Shown here: positions 1 to 9,609 of the stretch, one piece after another
How positions within the stretch are numbered: position 1 is the stretch's first letter
Layout of the letters: every line of letters starts with the position of its first letter
From: DATKIY01 sp963726755
GTDB taxonomy: Bacteria; Actinomycetota; Actinomycetes; JAHEKZ01
NCBI GenBank assembly: GCA_963726755.1
Contig: CAVSDB010000003.1
Coordinates: 868,001-932,000, forward strand
DNA length: 64,000 nt
Direction of reading: 5' to 3'
Translations under genes and position numbers: made by a program
The notes under the pieces: generated by a model
What the model saw: only the letters and a program-made list of their open reading frames with translations
What the model was told of the DNA's origin: nothing
Database searches by the model: none

Positions 1-936
1 CCAACACGTCCGACGAGATGTTCACCCAAATGGGCACCGGACAGTACGACGTCGTGTCGGCGTCGGGCGACTCTTCGCTGCGAATGATCTACGCCGGAAA
101 GGTCGCACCCGTCAACACCGACCTGTTCACCAACTGGGCTGACATCGCGCCGTTCCAGAAGGACCAAGCGTGGAACTCGGTCGGTGGTGTTCCCTATGGG
201 ATCCCGCACGGGTGGGGCGCCAACCTTTTGGGCTATCGCACCGACAAGGTGGACTCACCGCCCGACCTCGTGGAGTGTGTTGTACGACTCGAACACGCCT
301 TACGCCGGGAAGACTGGAGTCTACGACTCGCCGACCGACGGCATTGCGGCCGCCGCTGTTTACCTAATGTCGACGCAACCTGACCTTGGGATCAAGAATC
401 CGTATGCATTGGATCAGGATCAGTTCGACGCGGCCGTCGCCTTGGCCAAGCAGCAGAAGCAGGTCACCGGGCTCTACTGGAGTGCGTACACCGACGCGCA
501 GAAGGCGTTGGAGAACGGCACGACTGTGGTCGCCACGACTTGGCAGATCATCGTGAACCTCGCCCAGGCCAACAAGGCTCCGGTCGACGCGGTACTGCCT
601 GATGAGGGAGCGACCGGCTGGGCGGACACCTGGATGCTTGACGCCCAAGCTCAGCACCCAAACTGCGGCTACATGTGGATGAACTGGATCACGAACCCAG
701 ACATCCAGGCGCAGGTTGCTGAGTGGTTCGGCGAGGCGCCAGCCAACCTCAAGGCCTGCGACGAGACCACTGATCCGAAGCACTGCGATACCTTCCACGC
801 GGCTGACGCGCCGTACTTCGACAAGATTTGGTTCTGGTCGACTCCGCAGACCGCCTGTCTCGATGGGCGCACCGATGTCGAGTGTGTCCCCTACAACGAG
901 TGGACCAAAGCCTGGAGTGACATTAGAAACAGCTGA
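1..936 (+). CDS. potD: Polyamine-type ABC transporter substrate-binding protein (5' partial, frameshifted)
   Basis: Periplasmic-type binding protein that would deliver spermidine/putrescine or a similar solute to the two permeases directly downstream. The left edge removes the signal peptide and N-terminal lobe. The visible protein reads from GTGQYDVVSASGDSS through GVPYGIPHGWGANLLGYRTD, then moves to another frame at about 261-263: removing one C from the CCC run restores SPPTSWSVLYDSN. The rest runs to a stop at 936 and has the usual C-terminal lobe (TWQIIVNLAQANKAPVDAV, then GYMWMNWITNP). The match is to the PotD/SBP_bac_8 family; the exact substrate is inferred. The ATPase subunit is not in the window and presumably lies upstream. 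Confidence 0.8.
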
Positions 937-1856
937 CGAAGAGCAGCTGACGTCCCAGGTGACAACAGCAACAGCCGACACCCGCCGCCCCGGAATCGGG
1001 CGGCGGGTGTCGGCTGCGCTGTATCGCCGACCGCGGCTACGGCTGACCGGTCTGCTGGCAGCACCGTTGTCCTGGCTGGTCCTGATCTACTTCGCCGCGC
1101 TCTTCTGCGCTGCTGGCGACCGCGTTCTTCACGATCGACGAACTCACCAGTGCTGTCGTCCGCAACTTCACTTTCGACAATGTCAAGGACGTCTTCACCG
1201 ATCCGACGTACTGGCGGGCCACTGGACGAACGATCGTCATCGCGGCTTCGGTGACCGTCATCGACATGCTGCTGGCGGTACCGATGGCCTATTTCATGAC
1301 CAAGGTGGCACCAGCGCGCTGGCGAAACCTGCTGGTGGCGTTGGTCGTCACGCCACTCTGGGCGTCATACCTGGTCAAGGTCTATGCCTGGCAGACCATG
1401 GTCCAGCCGGAGAGCGGAGTCATCGCCTGGGCGTTGAAGCCGCTGGGCATCCCGGGTCCTGGGTATGGCGTGGTGGCGGTGGTCCTCACCCTGTCTTACC
1501 TCTGGCTGCCGTACATGATCCTTCCGATCTACGCCGGCATGGAACGGCTACCTGATGCCCTGGTGGACGCATCGGGCGACCTGGGCGGACGACCGTGGCG
1601 GACCTTCCGGTCCATCACGCTGCCGATCATCTACCCGTCAATCGTGGCCGGATCGATCTTCACGTTCTCGCTCAGCATGGGCGACTACATCACCGTCCAG
1701 ATCGTGGGCGGCAAGACGCAGATGCTCGGCAACATCGTCTACCAGAACTACACGGCGAACCTGCCCTTCGCGGCCGCAGTGGCGCTCATCCCAGTCATCG
1801 TGATGCTCATTTACTTGGCGTTGGTCCGACGCACCGGTGCGCTGGAGAACCTGTGA
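917..1856 (+). CDS. potB: Polyamine-type ABC transporter permease, PotB/PotH class (frameshifted)
   Basis: Inner-membrane permease subunit of the transporter. I place the start at GTG 917, overlapping the binding-protein stop by 20 bases; GTG 959 is an in-frame alternative. The frame runs through a cytoplasmic N-terminus and the first membrane helix, then breaks at about 1109, where one surplus base separates YFAALFC from LLATAFFTIDELTSAVV. The second frame holds the remaining helices and the EAA loop (DASGDLGGRPWRTFRSITLP), where the ATPase docks. Both parts fit one normal-length permease, so a sequencing indel is more likely than decay. Confidence 0.8.
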
Positions 1857-1863
1857 GTGCCCG

Positions 1864-2671
1864 ATGACGACATCTCGTTCCGCACGCGTCGTGTTGGCGG
1901 CCATCATGTTGTTGGGACTGTCGTTCATCTACATCCCGCTAGGCGTCGTTGTCATCAACTCGTTCAACGCCAGCAAGGTGTTCGCGTGGCCGCCGAAGGA
2001 GTTCACCACTCAATGGTGGTCAGATGTGTTCCACAACACCGGTGTGCGAGATGCAGTGCTTACGTCGGTCGAAGTCGGTGTGGTGGCCACGTTCATCGCA
2101 TTGGTGCTCGGCTCGTTACTGGCGTTCGCCCTGGCCCGCTTCGAGTTCTTCGGCCGACAAACTCTGTCGCTGATTGTCATCCTGCCGATCGCACTCCCGG
2201 GAATCGTGACTGCACTGGCCTTGAACACCGCGTTCGTGACGTTTCTTGGCGTCCCACTGTCGTTTTGGACGATCGCTGTCTCACACGCGACGTTTTGCAT
2301 CGTCGTCGTCTACAACAACGTGATTGCCCGACTGCGTAGGACCGGTAGTAGTTTCGAGGAAGCGTCGATGGACCTCGGTGCCGGAGCACTCACCACGTTT
2401 CGGTTGGTGACGTTTCCCGCTGATACGTGGCGCGTTGCTGGCTGGCGCAATCCTCGCCTTCGGCCTGTCGTTCGACGAGATTGTCGTCACCTTGTTCACG
2501 GCACCGCCCGGGATCGTCACCCTGCCGATCTGGATCTTCCAGAACCTGTTCCGACCTAACCAAGCTCCAGTGATCAACGTGGTCGCGGCGATTTTGGTGC
2601 TGTTCTCGATCATCCCGATCTACGCCAGCCAGAAACTTGCAGGCGACTCGGCCGGTGGTGGCCGACTCTAG
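1864..2671 (+). CDS. potC: Polyamine-type ABC transporter permease, PotC/PotI class (frameshifted)
   Basis: Second permease of the same importer, starting at an ATG 7 bases after the potB-like stop. Hydrophobic helices, the loop EEASMDLGAGALTTFRLVTFP and a C-terminal pair of helices (FGLSFDEIVVTLFTAPPG, NVVAAILVLFSIIPIYA) are family-typical. The frame changes at about 2412-2418 in TTTCCC; losing one base gives FPLIRGALLAGAILAFG. All three visible genes of this operon are therefore interrupted once each, which would kill the transporter if real. The operon ends 9 bases before the stop of a convergent gene. Confidence 0.8.
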
Positions 2672-2680
2672 GTCGCTGGG

Positions 2681-3172
2681 CTACGCATTGAACGTGACGT
2701 TCGTGGCGACGTTCCAGGACAGTGTCTGGTCCTCACCCAGGCACAAGAACTCGGGCGGATTCGCGTCGGAGACCGCCAAGACCGAGACGTCCTGATGACC
2801 GCCGCTGGGCAGCGACAACCGACCCGGCATTGGCGTGCCGAATTGAGCCATGCGCAGTCTGGCGGCGGCACTTGTCTGGGCCGCAGCGGTCAGCCCGTCA
2901 GCTTTCTTGACGGCTGCCGTTGCGATCCCTCGTGCCAATACGTCGGCCGCCGAGGTAATGGCAAGGAACCCCAAGAGAGCGACAATCATGACGGTGATCT
3001 GCCCGTACGTAAACGCGGCGTCTTGCAGCTTCGCGGTCACGAACGTAACCAGCACCGTGACAAGGGGAGCGACCACCGCCATCACTTTGGTGAGACTGAA
3101 GGCCGGTGCCTCGATCACTTGAGCGGCCTTTTGCTGCTCGCCGTTGTTTAGAAAGAGCTGTCCCAATCCCAT
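2681..3172 (-). CDS. Unknown protein with two membrane helices
   Basis: A 163-residue protein that I do not recognise. Residues about 28-46 (KVMAVVAPLVTVLVTFVTA) and 58-76 form two hydrophobic helices joined by a short loop. They are followed by an alanine-rich stretch (DGLTAAAQTSAAARLRMAQ) and a C-terminal part of about 55 residues that could be a small beta domain. The start is supported by a strong GGGAGG ribosome site 5 bases upstream. It is convergent with the polyamine transporter operon. No catalytic motif is visible. Confidence 0.6.
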   Translation of the reverse strand: MGLGQLFLNNGEQQKAAQVIEAPAFSLTKVMAVVAPLVTVLVTFVTAKLQDAAFTYGQITVMIVALLGFLAITSAADVLARGIATAAVKKADGLTAAAQTSAAARLRMAQFGTPMPGRLSLPSGGHQDVSVLAVSDANPPEFLCLGEDQTLSWNVATNVTFNA

Positions 3173-3294
3173 CGGAACCTCCCTGGTTGGGCTGCAACCC
3201 CCCCGTCGAGGCTCTCGCCGTGGCCCTGGAAGGTCAATGGCGAGTCCGGGCCATTGATCTGAAGGTCCTCCGGCGGCGTGCCGACCTATAGAGG

Positions 3295-3924
3295 GTGCGT
3301 CCCTGGATTGCCTTGATACTTGTCGCCGGTGCTGCGGCGTTGTCGTTTCGTCACGCCCTCGGGCATCGACACGGCATTGCGATACCGCTTCTACTCCTAC
3401 CTGCGCTTGTGCTCGGCGTTCAGGAGTATCGGTTTCGCCAAGACGTGGGCCTGTTCTCTGAGATTGCGACGGAGGTTGCTGGTCGTCCCGTCACTATGCA
3501 GTGTCAGCGTCTTACCGGCGCGATGCTCGATGCCACAAGTGAGCTGGGATATGTGATGTTCGACGCGGAAGGGCATCCGGCCGACGTGGGGCGCATCGAG
3601 CGCGATGCGTGCAACGACCTCCGCGACTACCTTCACGCAGACAAGGACTGGCCGACGCTGGATCAGATCATTGGAGTAGCCGTACTCAGTCACGAGTCGA
3701 ATCACTTGGCAGGTGAACTGAGTGAGTCGCGGACTGAGTGCTCATCGATCCAAGACCTCACGACGGTTGCTGAAGCGCTCGGGGCAACGCCTGATCAAGC
3801 CCGCCACTTGGCTGATCGCTACACCACTGACGTCTATCCGAGCATGCCCTCTGAGTACGTCAGTTCGCTCTGTGTTCAAGACGGCGAATGGGACGAAACT
3901 CCAGGGGACGGCGTCTGGCCGTGA
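3295..3924 (+). CDS. Unknown membrane-anchored protein with HESNH motif
   Basis: A 209-residue protein starting at GTG. Two hydrophobic segments lie near the N-terminus (PWIALILVAGAAALSF and GIAIPLLLLPALVLGV), followed by an external domain. The motif LSHESNHLAGELSESRTEC resembles a zincin-type HExxH helix with a downstream glutamate pair, so a metallopeptidase-like fold is possible but not established. Four cysteines (MQCQ, RDACND, TECSS, SLCVQ) could form disulfides outside the membrane. The next gene, kynU, begins 43 bases later in a different frame; no functional link is evident. Confidence 0.6.
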   Translation: MRPWIALILVAGAAALSFRHALGHRHGIAIPLLLLPALVLGVQEYRFRQDVGLFSEIATEVAGRPVTMQCQRLTGAMLDATSELGYVMFDAEGHPADVGRIERDACNDLRDYLHADKDWPTLDQIIGVAVLSHESNHLAGELSESRTECSSIQDLTTVAEALGATPDQARHLADRYTTDVYPSMPSEYVSSLCVQDGEWDETPGDGVWP

Positions 3925-3967
3925 GTCCGGCTCGCCAGCAGATGTCGGGTTGCCAGATAATGCTCCC

Positions 3968-5215
3968 GTGACAGATCTTGGGCGAGCTCAACAACTGGAC
4001 GAGCAAGACCCTCTGAGCCATTTCCGTGAACGGTTCTACCGGGCGGATCCTGAACTGATCTACCTCGATGGCAACAGTCTTGGCATGCTCCCAGTGACAA
4101 CCCGCGAGCGGCTGCAGAACCACGTGGACGTCCAGTGGGGAGCCGAGTTGGTACGCGGCTGGCAGCACTGGGTCGAACTTCCGACGCAAGTGGGCGATCG
4201 CCTCGGCGAGTTGATCGGTGCTGGGCCGGGGCAAGTGGTTGTCTGCGACTCGATCACGATCAATCTGTACAAACTTGCTTGGGCTGCGCTGGAGGCTCAA
4301 CCGGGACGCAAAGTCATTGTTACCGACACCGGAAACTTCCCGACTGACCGATACGTGCTGGCCGGAGCAGCGGAGCAGCGCAAGGGTCAGTTGCGAATGG
4401 TCCCAACCGATCCCGATACCGGAGTGACTCCGGACGCGTTGAGCACCTACCTTGCCGACGATGTCGCGATGGTTGAGCTGTCGCACGTCGACTTTCGTAG
4501 TGGGGTCATCGCCGATGTGAAGGCGTTGACCGACCAAGCGCACGCCGCGGGAGCCTTGGTTCTTTGGGACCTGGCTCATTCCGTCGGATCAGTGCCGATT
4601 GATCTCGACGAACTTGGCGTCGATTTGGCCGTGGGCTGTACCTACAAGTACCTCAATGCTGGTCCAGGCGCGCCTGGGTTCCTCTACGTTCGAAAGGAGT
4701 TGCAGGACCGACTCCGTAGTCCGATTCAGGGTTGGTGGGGTGTCACCGACTCCTTCGACATGGACGCTCCGTACGCGCCCGCAAAGGGCATCACCAGATT
4801 CTTGTCGGGTACCCCCGACATCCCGGGAATCCAGTCGGTCGACGAGGGAGTGGCCCTCGTGGCCGAAGCTGGTGTCGACGCTTTGCGCGTGAAGGCAATG
4901 GCCCTGACCGACTACCTCATCGAACTCACCGACTCGTGGTTGGCGCCCCTCGGCTTCAGCGTTGCCTCTCCACGCGACGCGACCAAGCGTGGCGGGCACG
5001 TGGTCTTGGCGCATGACGAAGGATTCCGAATTGCCGAGGCGTGTGTGGCGGCCGGAGTCATCGGTGATGCCCGTCCGCCGAATCTGTTGCGACTGGCACC
5101 AGTTCCGTTGTCGACGTCGTTCGTCGACGTCTGGACTGGGATGTCGAGGATTCGTGATCTGGTTGCTGGACAAGCTCACCTTGCGTTACCTGAGCAACGC
5201 GCACGAGTGACGTAG
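3968..5215 (+). CDS. kynU: Kynureninase
   Basis: PLP enzyme that cleaves L-kynurenine to anthranilate and alanine (or 3-hydroxykynurenine to 3-hydroxyanthranilate) in tryptophan catabolism. The 415-residue product is full length and carries YLDGNSLGMLP (33-42), the tryptophan-rich active-site stretch RGWQHWVELP, the PLP-contacting WDLAHS (200-205) and the Schiff-base lysine in CTYKYLNAGPG (Lys227). The C-terminal domain includes LLRLAPVPL. The GTG start is set by the conserved N-terminus; the open frame extends further upstream without homology. A kynurenine-formamidase-like gene follows after 4 bases, so the pair should make two consecutive pathway steps. No tryptophan dioxygenase gene is visible. 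Confidence 0.93.
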   Translation: MTDLGRAQQLDEQDPLSHFRERFYRADPELIYLDGNSLGMLPVTTRERLQNHVDVQWGAELVRGWQHWVELPTQVGDRLGELIGAGPGQVVVCDSITINLYKLAWAALEAQPGRKVIVTDTGNFPTDRYVLAGAAEQRKGQLRMVPTDPDTGVTPDALSTYLADDVAMVELSHVDFRSGVIADVKALTDQAHAAGALVLWDLAHSVGSVPIDLDELGVDLAVGCTYKYLNAGPGAPGFLYVRKELQDRLRSPIQGWWGVTDSFDMDAPYAPAKGITRFLSGTPDIPGIQSVDEGVALVAEAGVDALRVKAMALTDYLIELTDSWLAPLGFSVASPRDATKRGGHVVLAHDEGFRIAEACVAAGVIGDARPPNLLRLAPVPLSTSFVDVWTGMSRIRDLVAGQAHLALPEQRARVT

Positions 5216-5219
5216 TCCG

Positions 5220-6593
5220 ATGCCGTCTGCGCACGAGGATCGCTCGATTCTTAGTAGCGCAATCCCTGCGCCGGCAAACTTCTGGCGCTACGGCGAACTC
5301 GATGACCAAGTCATCGAGGTGTGGCACCCAATCGATGCACCCCGCGGCGTCATCTTCTTGCTGCACGGCGGATTCTGGCAACACGAATTTGACCGGGTGC
5401 ACCTGCGTCCGATGGCGCAAGCATTGTCAGCCGACGGCTTCACGGTGCTGCTTCCCGAATTCCGAAGAGTGGGTGGCGGTGGCGGTTGGCCTGCGACTTT
5501 CGATGACGTCTTTGCGGCGTCTCTGGCTTTGAACGACGAGTTGTGTGCCGACTTACCGGCGATTTTCGTCGGACACAGCGCCGGAGGTCACCTCGCACTC
5601 TGGCTTGCTGCGACGTCGTACCGTCCGCGGCTGGTTGGCGTCGTACCGCTGGCTCCAGTCGCCGATCTGCATCGAGCCCACGAACTGGGTCTAGGTGATG
5701 GCGCCGTCGAGCAACTGTTGGCAGGCACACCCACTGACTACCCGGATCGCTATGCAGCCGCGGATCCTGCCCTGCTCCCAACTCCTGGCGCGCCGGTACG
5801 AATCGTTCACGGCGCGTGGGACTCGATCGTCCCCTCGACGATCTCGACCGCATATGCCGAAGGACGCGACGGGGTATCGGTCGAGCTCCTAGATGTTGGA
5901 CACTTCGAACTGATCGACCCGCAAAACAATGCGTTCTCATCAGTCAGCCAGACAATTGAGGCGATCATGACCGAACATCAGACAAACACCCGAAACGCGC
6001 TGCATTCAGTTGCTGAGTGGTTGCTTGCTGGACCGCAGTACAAGCAGACCGGAACGATTCGCTTGAGCGTCGCCAACGCGAGCATCGCGACGCAAGACGG
6101 CGGGACGAGCCTCGACAAGGACGGTTTGACGGTGGCGTTGGACGACAACGTTCGGCAGATCCCGTGGGGTAGCACCGTCGCGGAGATGGGAGAAGCTGCG
6201 AAGATCACGCCGACCGTTCCCCAGGAGTTGTATGACGATCATGCACCGCTGGGAGTCGACGACACTCTGGTCGTCGACCCATCGGTGGTCGAATCGCACA
6301 TCAACTGGTTCGAGCAGGGACGCGACGCGATGCTCGATTTCCACCCAGCCGAAATCCCCGTGTTATGGCCGGAACACTTTGACCTTGGGATCACGGTCGA
6401 CGAAGTGAACTACGGGATCTCCCTTGGTGACGGCTACCACCAGTTGCCCTATGCGTATGTCGGGCCATGGCGAGTACCCGAGGGGCCGTTCTGGAACGCT
6501 CCCTTCGGGGCAGTTCGCGGGCAGTCTGAACTCCCAGACGCCGCAGCGATTGCAGCGTTCTTCGCAACAGCCGCCAAGCAAGCCAGGTCGTAG
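5220..6593 (+). CDS. Kynurenine-formamidase-like alpha/beta hydrolase fused to a conserved actinobacterial domain
   Basis: The first ~245 residues are an alpha/beta hydrolase with the oxyanion motif HGGFW, nucleophile elbow GHSAGG, acid in HGAWDSIVP and histidine in DVGHFELI. Next to kynU this best fits N-formylkynurenine formamidase (inference). From MTEHQTNTRN (ATG 5967) onward the protein is a second unit of about 209 residues ending in LWPEHFDLGITVDEVNYG and GPFWNAPFGA. I recall that unit as a stand-alone conserved protein of unknown function in actinobacteria. The join contains ATGA (5967-5970), exactly the overlap expected if the hydrolase stopped at TGA 5968 and the second gene began at ATG 5967. 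The fusion may thus be real or the product of an indel. Confidence 0.75.
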   Translation: MPSAHEDRSILSSAIPAPANFWRYGELDDQVIEVWHPIDAPRGVIFLLHGGFWQHEFDRVHLRPMAQALSADGFTVLLPEFRRVGGGGGWPATFDDVFAASLALNDELCADLPAIFVGHSAGGHLALWLAATSYRPRLVGVVPLAPVADLHRAHELGLGDGAVEQLLAGTPTDYPDRYAAADPALLPTPGAPVRIVHGAWDSIVPSTISTAYAEGRDGVSVELLDVGHFELIDPQNNAFSSVSQTIEAIMTEHQTNTRNALHSVAEWLLAGPQYKQTGTIRLSVANASIATQDGGTSLDKDGLTVALDDNVRQIPWGSTVAEMGEAAKITPTVPQELYDDHAPLGVDDTLVVDPSVVESHINWFEQGRDAMLDFHPAEIPVLWPEHFDLGITVDEVNYGISLGDGYHQLPYAYVGPWRVPEGPFWNAPFGAVRGQSELPDAAAIAAFFATAAKQARS

Positions 6594-6647
6594 GGCACCA
6601 ACAGGTGAGAGTTAGGTCGCAGGCATGCGGTCCCGTAGACTGAGCGC

Positions 6648-8216
6648 GTGACGCGAGGTGATGGTCGGCTCACCCACGATCTCTACCCGGGCGAGCGAGG
6701 CCCCCAAGACGCTTGTGGCGTCTTTGGCGTGTGGGCACCGGGTGAGGAAGTCGCCAAACTCACCTACTTCGGGCTCTACGCGCTGCAGCATCGCGGACAG
6801 GAGTCGGCGGGCATTGCGGTCAGCAACGGCTCGGGCATCGTGGTGTACAAGGACATGGGTCTGGTCGCGCAGGTCTTTGACGAAAGTCATCTGATTGCCC
6901 TCGATGGGCACCTTGCCATCGGTCACACCAGGTACTCCACCACGGGTTCGAGCGTGTGGGAGAACGCGCAGCCGACGTACCGAGACACCGCGACCGGCGG
7001 TATCGCCTTGGGCCACAACGGAAACTTGATCAACACCGGCGATCTGGCTCAGCGGGTAGCCAAGCTCGAGGTCGAGCGGGGTGAGGTGATGCTTCCCGGC
7101 ATGGCCCCTAGCGCGACGTCCGACACCGATCTCATGACCACGCTGTTGGCCAGTTACCCGGCGCCGACTATCGAGGACGCGGCACTTGAGGTCCTGCCAT
7201 GGATCAAGGGCGCCTTCTCGCTCGTCTTCATGAGCGAGAACACCCTGTACGCCGCTCGCGACCCGCAGGGCATCAGGCCGCTGGTTCTTGGACGCCTTGA
7301 GCGGGGTTGGGTCGTGGCATCAGAAACCGCCGCACTCGACATTGTCGGCGCCGCGTTCGTTCGTGAGATCGAGCCAGGCGAACTCGTCGTGGTCAATGAG
7401 CACGGCCTGCGGACCTTGCGGTTCGCCGAGGCCGACCCCAAGGGCTGCATCTTCGAGTACGTCTACCTGGCACGTCCTGACACCACGATCGCTGGACGCA
7501 GTGTTCACGAGACGCGCGTTGAAGTCGGTCGCCGACTTGCGCGATCAAAGCCGGTGGACGCTGACTTGGTGATTCCGGTCCCCGAGTCAGGAACTCCCGC
7601 TGCCGTCGGGTACGCGCAAGAGTCAGGCATTCCCTATGCACAGGGACTAGTGAAGAACGCTTACGTCGGACGTACGTTCATCCAGCCGTCCCAGACGATT
7701 CGTCAACTCGGTATCCGCCTGAAGCTCAACCCGTTGCGCGACGTTATCGCGGGCAAGCGTTTGGTCGTTGTCGACGACTCGATTGTGCGGGGCAACACTC
7801 AGCGCGCGCTGGTGCGAATGTTGCGCGAAGCAGGTGCCGCCGAAGTTCATGTGCGAATCTCTAGCCCACCCGTCAAGTGGCCGTGCTTCTACGGAATCGA
7901 CTTTGCGACGCGTGCTGAGTTGATTGCGAGCGGGTTAGCGGTCGAAGAGATTCGGCAGTCAATTGGCGCCGACTCACTCACGTACATCGAGTTGGACCAA
8001 CTCGTCGAGGCGACGACGGTGCCGCGAGACCGACTGTGCACTGCCTGTTTCAGCGGCGAGTACCCACTGGCGCTACCGGATCCAGAGAAACTCGGCAAGC
8101 ACTTGCTTGAGGATCTTGAACGAGCCAACACTGACAACAACGGTTCGCGAGACATTGATGGACTGGCGACACTGACTGCAGCGGTTGGCGCCGAAGATGC
8201 TCTGAGTCGACCATGA
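6648..8216 (+). CDS. purF: Amidophosphoribosyltransferase
   Basis: Catalyses the first committed step of purine synthesis: PRPP plus glutamine to phosphoribosylamine. The N-terminal nucleophile hydrolase domain has the catalytic cysteine in DACGVFG (Cys23), implying removal of a 22-residue propeptide. It is followed by the glutaminase signatures HRGQESAGI and GHTRYST. The C-terminal PRTase domain has the PRPP loop VVVDDSIVRGNT. Cysteines in KGCIFEYVY, KWPCFYG and LCTACFSGEYP fit the Fe-S-containing Bacillus-type enzyme. At 522 residues it is full length. The GTG start is fixed by the propeptide context. Its stop overlaps the purM start in ATGA, implying translational coupling. Confidence 0.96.
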   Translation: MTRGDGRLTHDLYPGERGPQDACGVFGVWAPGEEVAKLTYFGLYALQHRGQESAGIAVSNGSGIVVYKDMGLVAQVFDESHLIALDGHLAIGHTRYSTTGSSVWENAQPTYRDTATGGIALGHNGNLINTGDLAQRVAKLEVERGEVMLPGMAPSATSDTDLMTTLLASYPAPTIEDAALEVLPWIKGAFSLVFMSENTLYAARDPQGIRPLVLGRLERGWVVASETAALDIVGAAFVREIEPGELVVVNEHGLRTLRFAEADPKGCIFEYVYLARPDTTIAGRSVHETRVEVGRRLARSKPVDADLVIPVPESGTPAAVGYAQESGIPYAQGLVKNAYVGRTFIQPSQTIRQLGIRLKLNPLRDVIAGKRLVVVDDSIVRGNTQRALVRMLREAGAAEVHVRISSPPVKWPCFYGIDFATRAELIASGLAVEEIRQSIGADSLTYIELDQLVEATTVPRDRLCTACFSGEYPLALPDPEKLGKHLLEDLERANTDNNGSRDIDGLATLTAAVGAEDALSRP

Positions 8217-9310
8217 CCTCAGAGTCCAACGAACTCCAGGACTCTCAGCGGGTGAGGTCGGCGACGTACGCTGGCGCGGGTGTGAGCATTGAAGATGGTG
8301 ATCGTGCCGTTCAGTTGATGCAGGCGAGCGTCGCGCGAGCCACTCGATCGGAGGTCGTCGGTGGGCTCGGCGGATTCTCCGGACTGTTCGATCTGACTCC
8401 ATACACCAGACTGCGCAAGCCGTTACTCGCTTCAGCGACCGACGGCGTTGGCACCAAGGTCGACATCGCGCGTCGCATGGACATCCACGACACTATCGGC
8501 ATCGACTTGGTAGCGATGGTGCTCGATGACTTGGTGGTGTGCGGTGCTGAACCGTTGTTCATGACCGATTACATCGCGACAGGCAAAGTGGTTCCCGAGA
8601 AGATCGCCGCGATCGTGTCAGGCATCGCCGAGGGTTGCCATCGCGCAGGCGCGGCTTTGATCGGTGGTGAGACAGCCGAACACCCAGGACTGCTCGAACC
8701 AGATGAGTACGACGTCGCAGGAGCCGGGACCGGAATCGTCGACGCTGACGACGTTCTCGGTGTTGATCGCGTTGCTGCGGGAGACGTGCTGATTGGGATG
8801 GCCAGCAGCGGCATGCATTCCAATGGGTATTCGTTGGCGCGCCACGTGCTGTTTGGATTGGCGGATTGGAAACTTGACCGGACCGTTGACGAACTCGGTC
8901 GTACGCTCGGTGAGGAGCTACTGGAACCGACGCGGATTTACAGCCTTGATTGCTTGGCACTCGCGCGCGAACTCGGCCCGGGGCTGCATGGGTTCTCGCA
9001 CATCACGGGGGGCGGCATCGCGGCGAACGTTGCGCGGGTCCTGCCTGACGGTGTCGTCGGCACGATCGATCGTTCGACGTGGCAGCCGCAGCCGATCTTT
9101 GGACTGATCGGCTCGCTCGGTCACATCGAACAACTCGAGCTTGAGCGCGCGTTCAACCAAGGGATCGGCATGGTTGCGATTGTCGATGGGCAGGCCGCTG
9201 ACGCGGCGTTGGGTCAGTTGGCAGAACGAAACGTTCCCGCTTGGATCTGCGGTGAAGTCACTGCAGGCGATGCTTCGACGTCGGTGGAGTTGCGCGGCGA
9301 CTACGCCTGA
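8213..9310 (+). CDS. purM: Phosphoribosylformylglycinamidine cyclo-ligase (AIR synthetase)
   Basis: ATP-dependent cyclisation of FGAM to AIR in purine synthesis. The 365-residue protein has the family hallmarks: YAGAGVSIEDGDRAV at the N-terminus, SATDGVGTKVDIA (ATP/Mg site), GIDLVAMVLDDLVVCGAEPLF, GGETAEHPG, GMASSGMHSNGYSLAR and HITGGGIAANVARVLP. It is coupled to purF through a 4-base overlap. The 3' end overlaps the convergent DUF3073 gene by 10 bases, as part of an order conserved in actinomycetes. Confidence 0.96.
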   Translation: MTSESNELQDSQRVRSATYAGAGVSIEDGDRAVQLMQASVARATRSEVVGGLGGFSGLFDLTPYTRLRKPLLASATDGVGTKVDIARRMDIHDTIGIDLVAMVLDDLVVCGAEPLFMTDYIATGKVVPEKIAAIVSGIAEGCHRAGAALIGGETAEHPGLLEPDEYDVAGAGTGIVDADDVLGVDRVAAGDVLIGMASSGMHSNGYSLARHVLFGLADWKLDRTVDELGRTLGEELLEPTRIYSLDCLALARELGPGLHGFSHITGGGIAANVARVLPDGVVGTIDRSTWQPQPIFGLIGSLGHIEQLELERAFNQGIGMVAIVDGQAADAALGQLAERNVPAWICGEVTAGDASTSVELRGDYA

Positions 9311-9501
9311 CGCGCGGTGCCTTCGTCATCTGCGTAAGGGTCGGCATACGGGTCGACGGACGAGTCGTCGTAGTCCGCGGCTGGGTGCGCCGGCTCAGCG
9401 CCGAGCTCGGCTGAAAGCTTAGAAACATCAAGGTCACCGCTGCTGTACTTCAGCTGGCGGGCAACCTTGGTCTGCTTGGCCTTGGCCCTACCGCGACCCA
9501 T
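9301..9501 (-). CDS. DUF3073 family protein
   Basis: A 66-residue protein beginning MGRGRAKAKQTKVARQLKYSS, the signature of DUF3073, an actinobacterial family of unknown function. The basic N-terminal half suggests nucleic-acid or ribosome contact. The C-terminal half is acidic with a short repeat (DPYADPYADD). It sits between purM and the amino-acid dehydrogenase, exactly where DUF3073 is found in Streptomyces, and overlaps the purM 3' end tail to tail. Confidence 0.9.
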   Translation of the reverse strand: MGRGRAKAKQTKVARQLKYSSGDLDVSKLSAELGAEPAHPAADYDDSSVDPYADPYADDEGTARQA

Positions 9502-9609
9502 GGGCCTGACCCCCTCGCGGGGCTACGCCCCAGATAGGTGTGGAACCGTTCACGTGTTGCTCGTCCCAGGGTAGACGATGCCCGCCGGTTCCGCGTAGCC
9601 AGGCGACAG

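Noticed and set aside
5220..6593. Treating the hydrolase fusion as definitely two genes
   Set aside because: The ATGA site is suggestive, but the sequence as given has one unbroken frame, so it is annotated as one.
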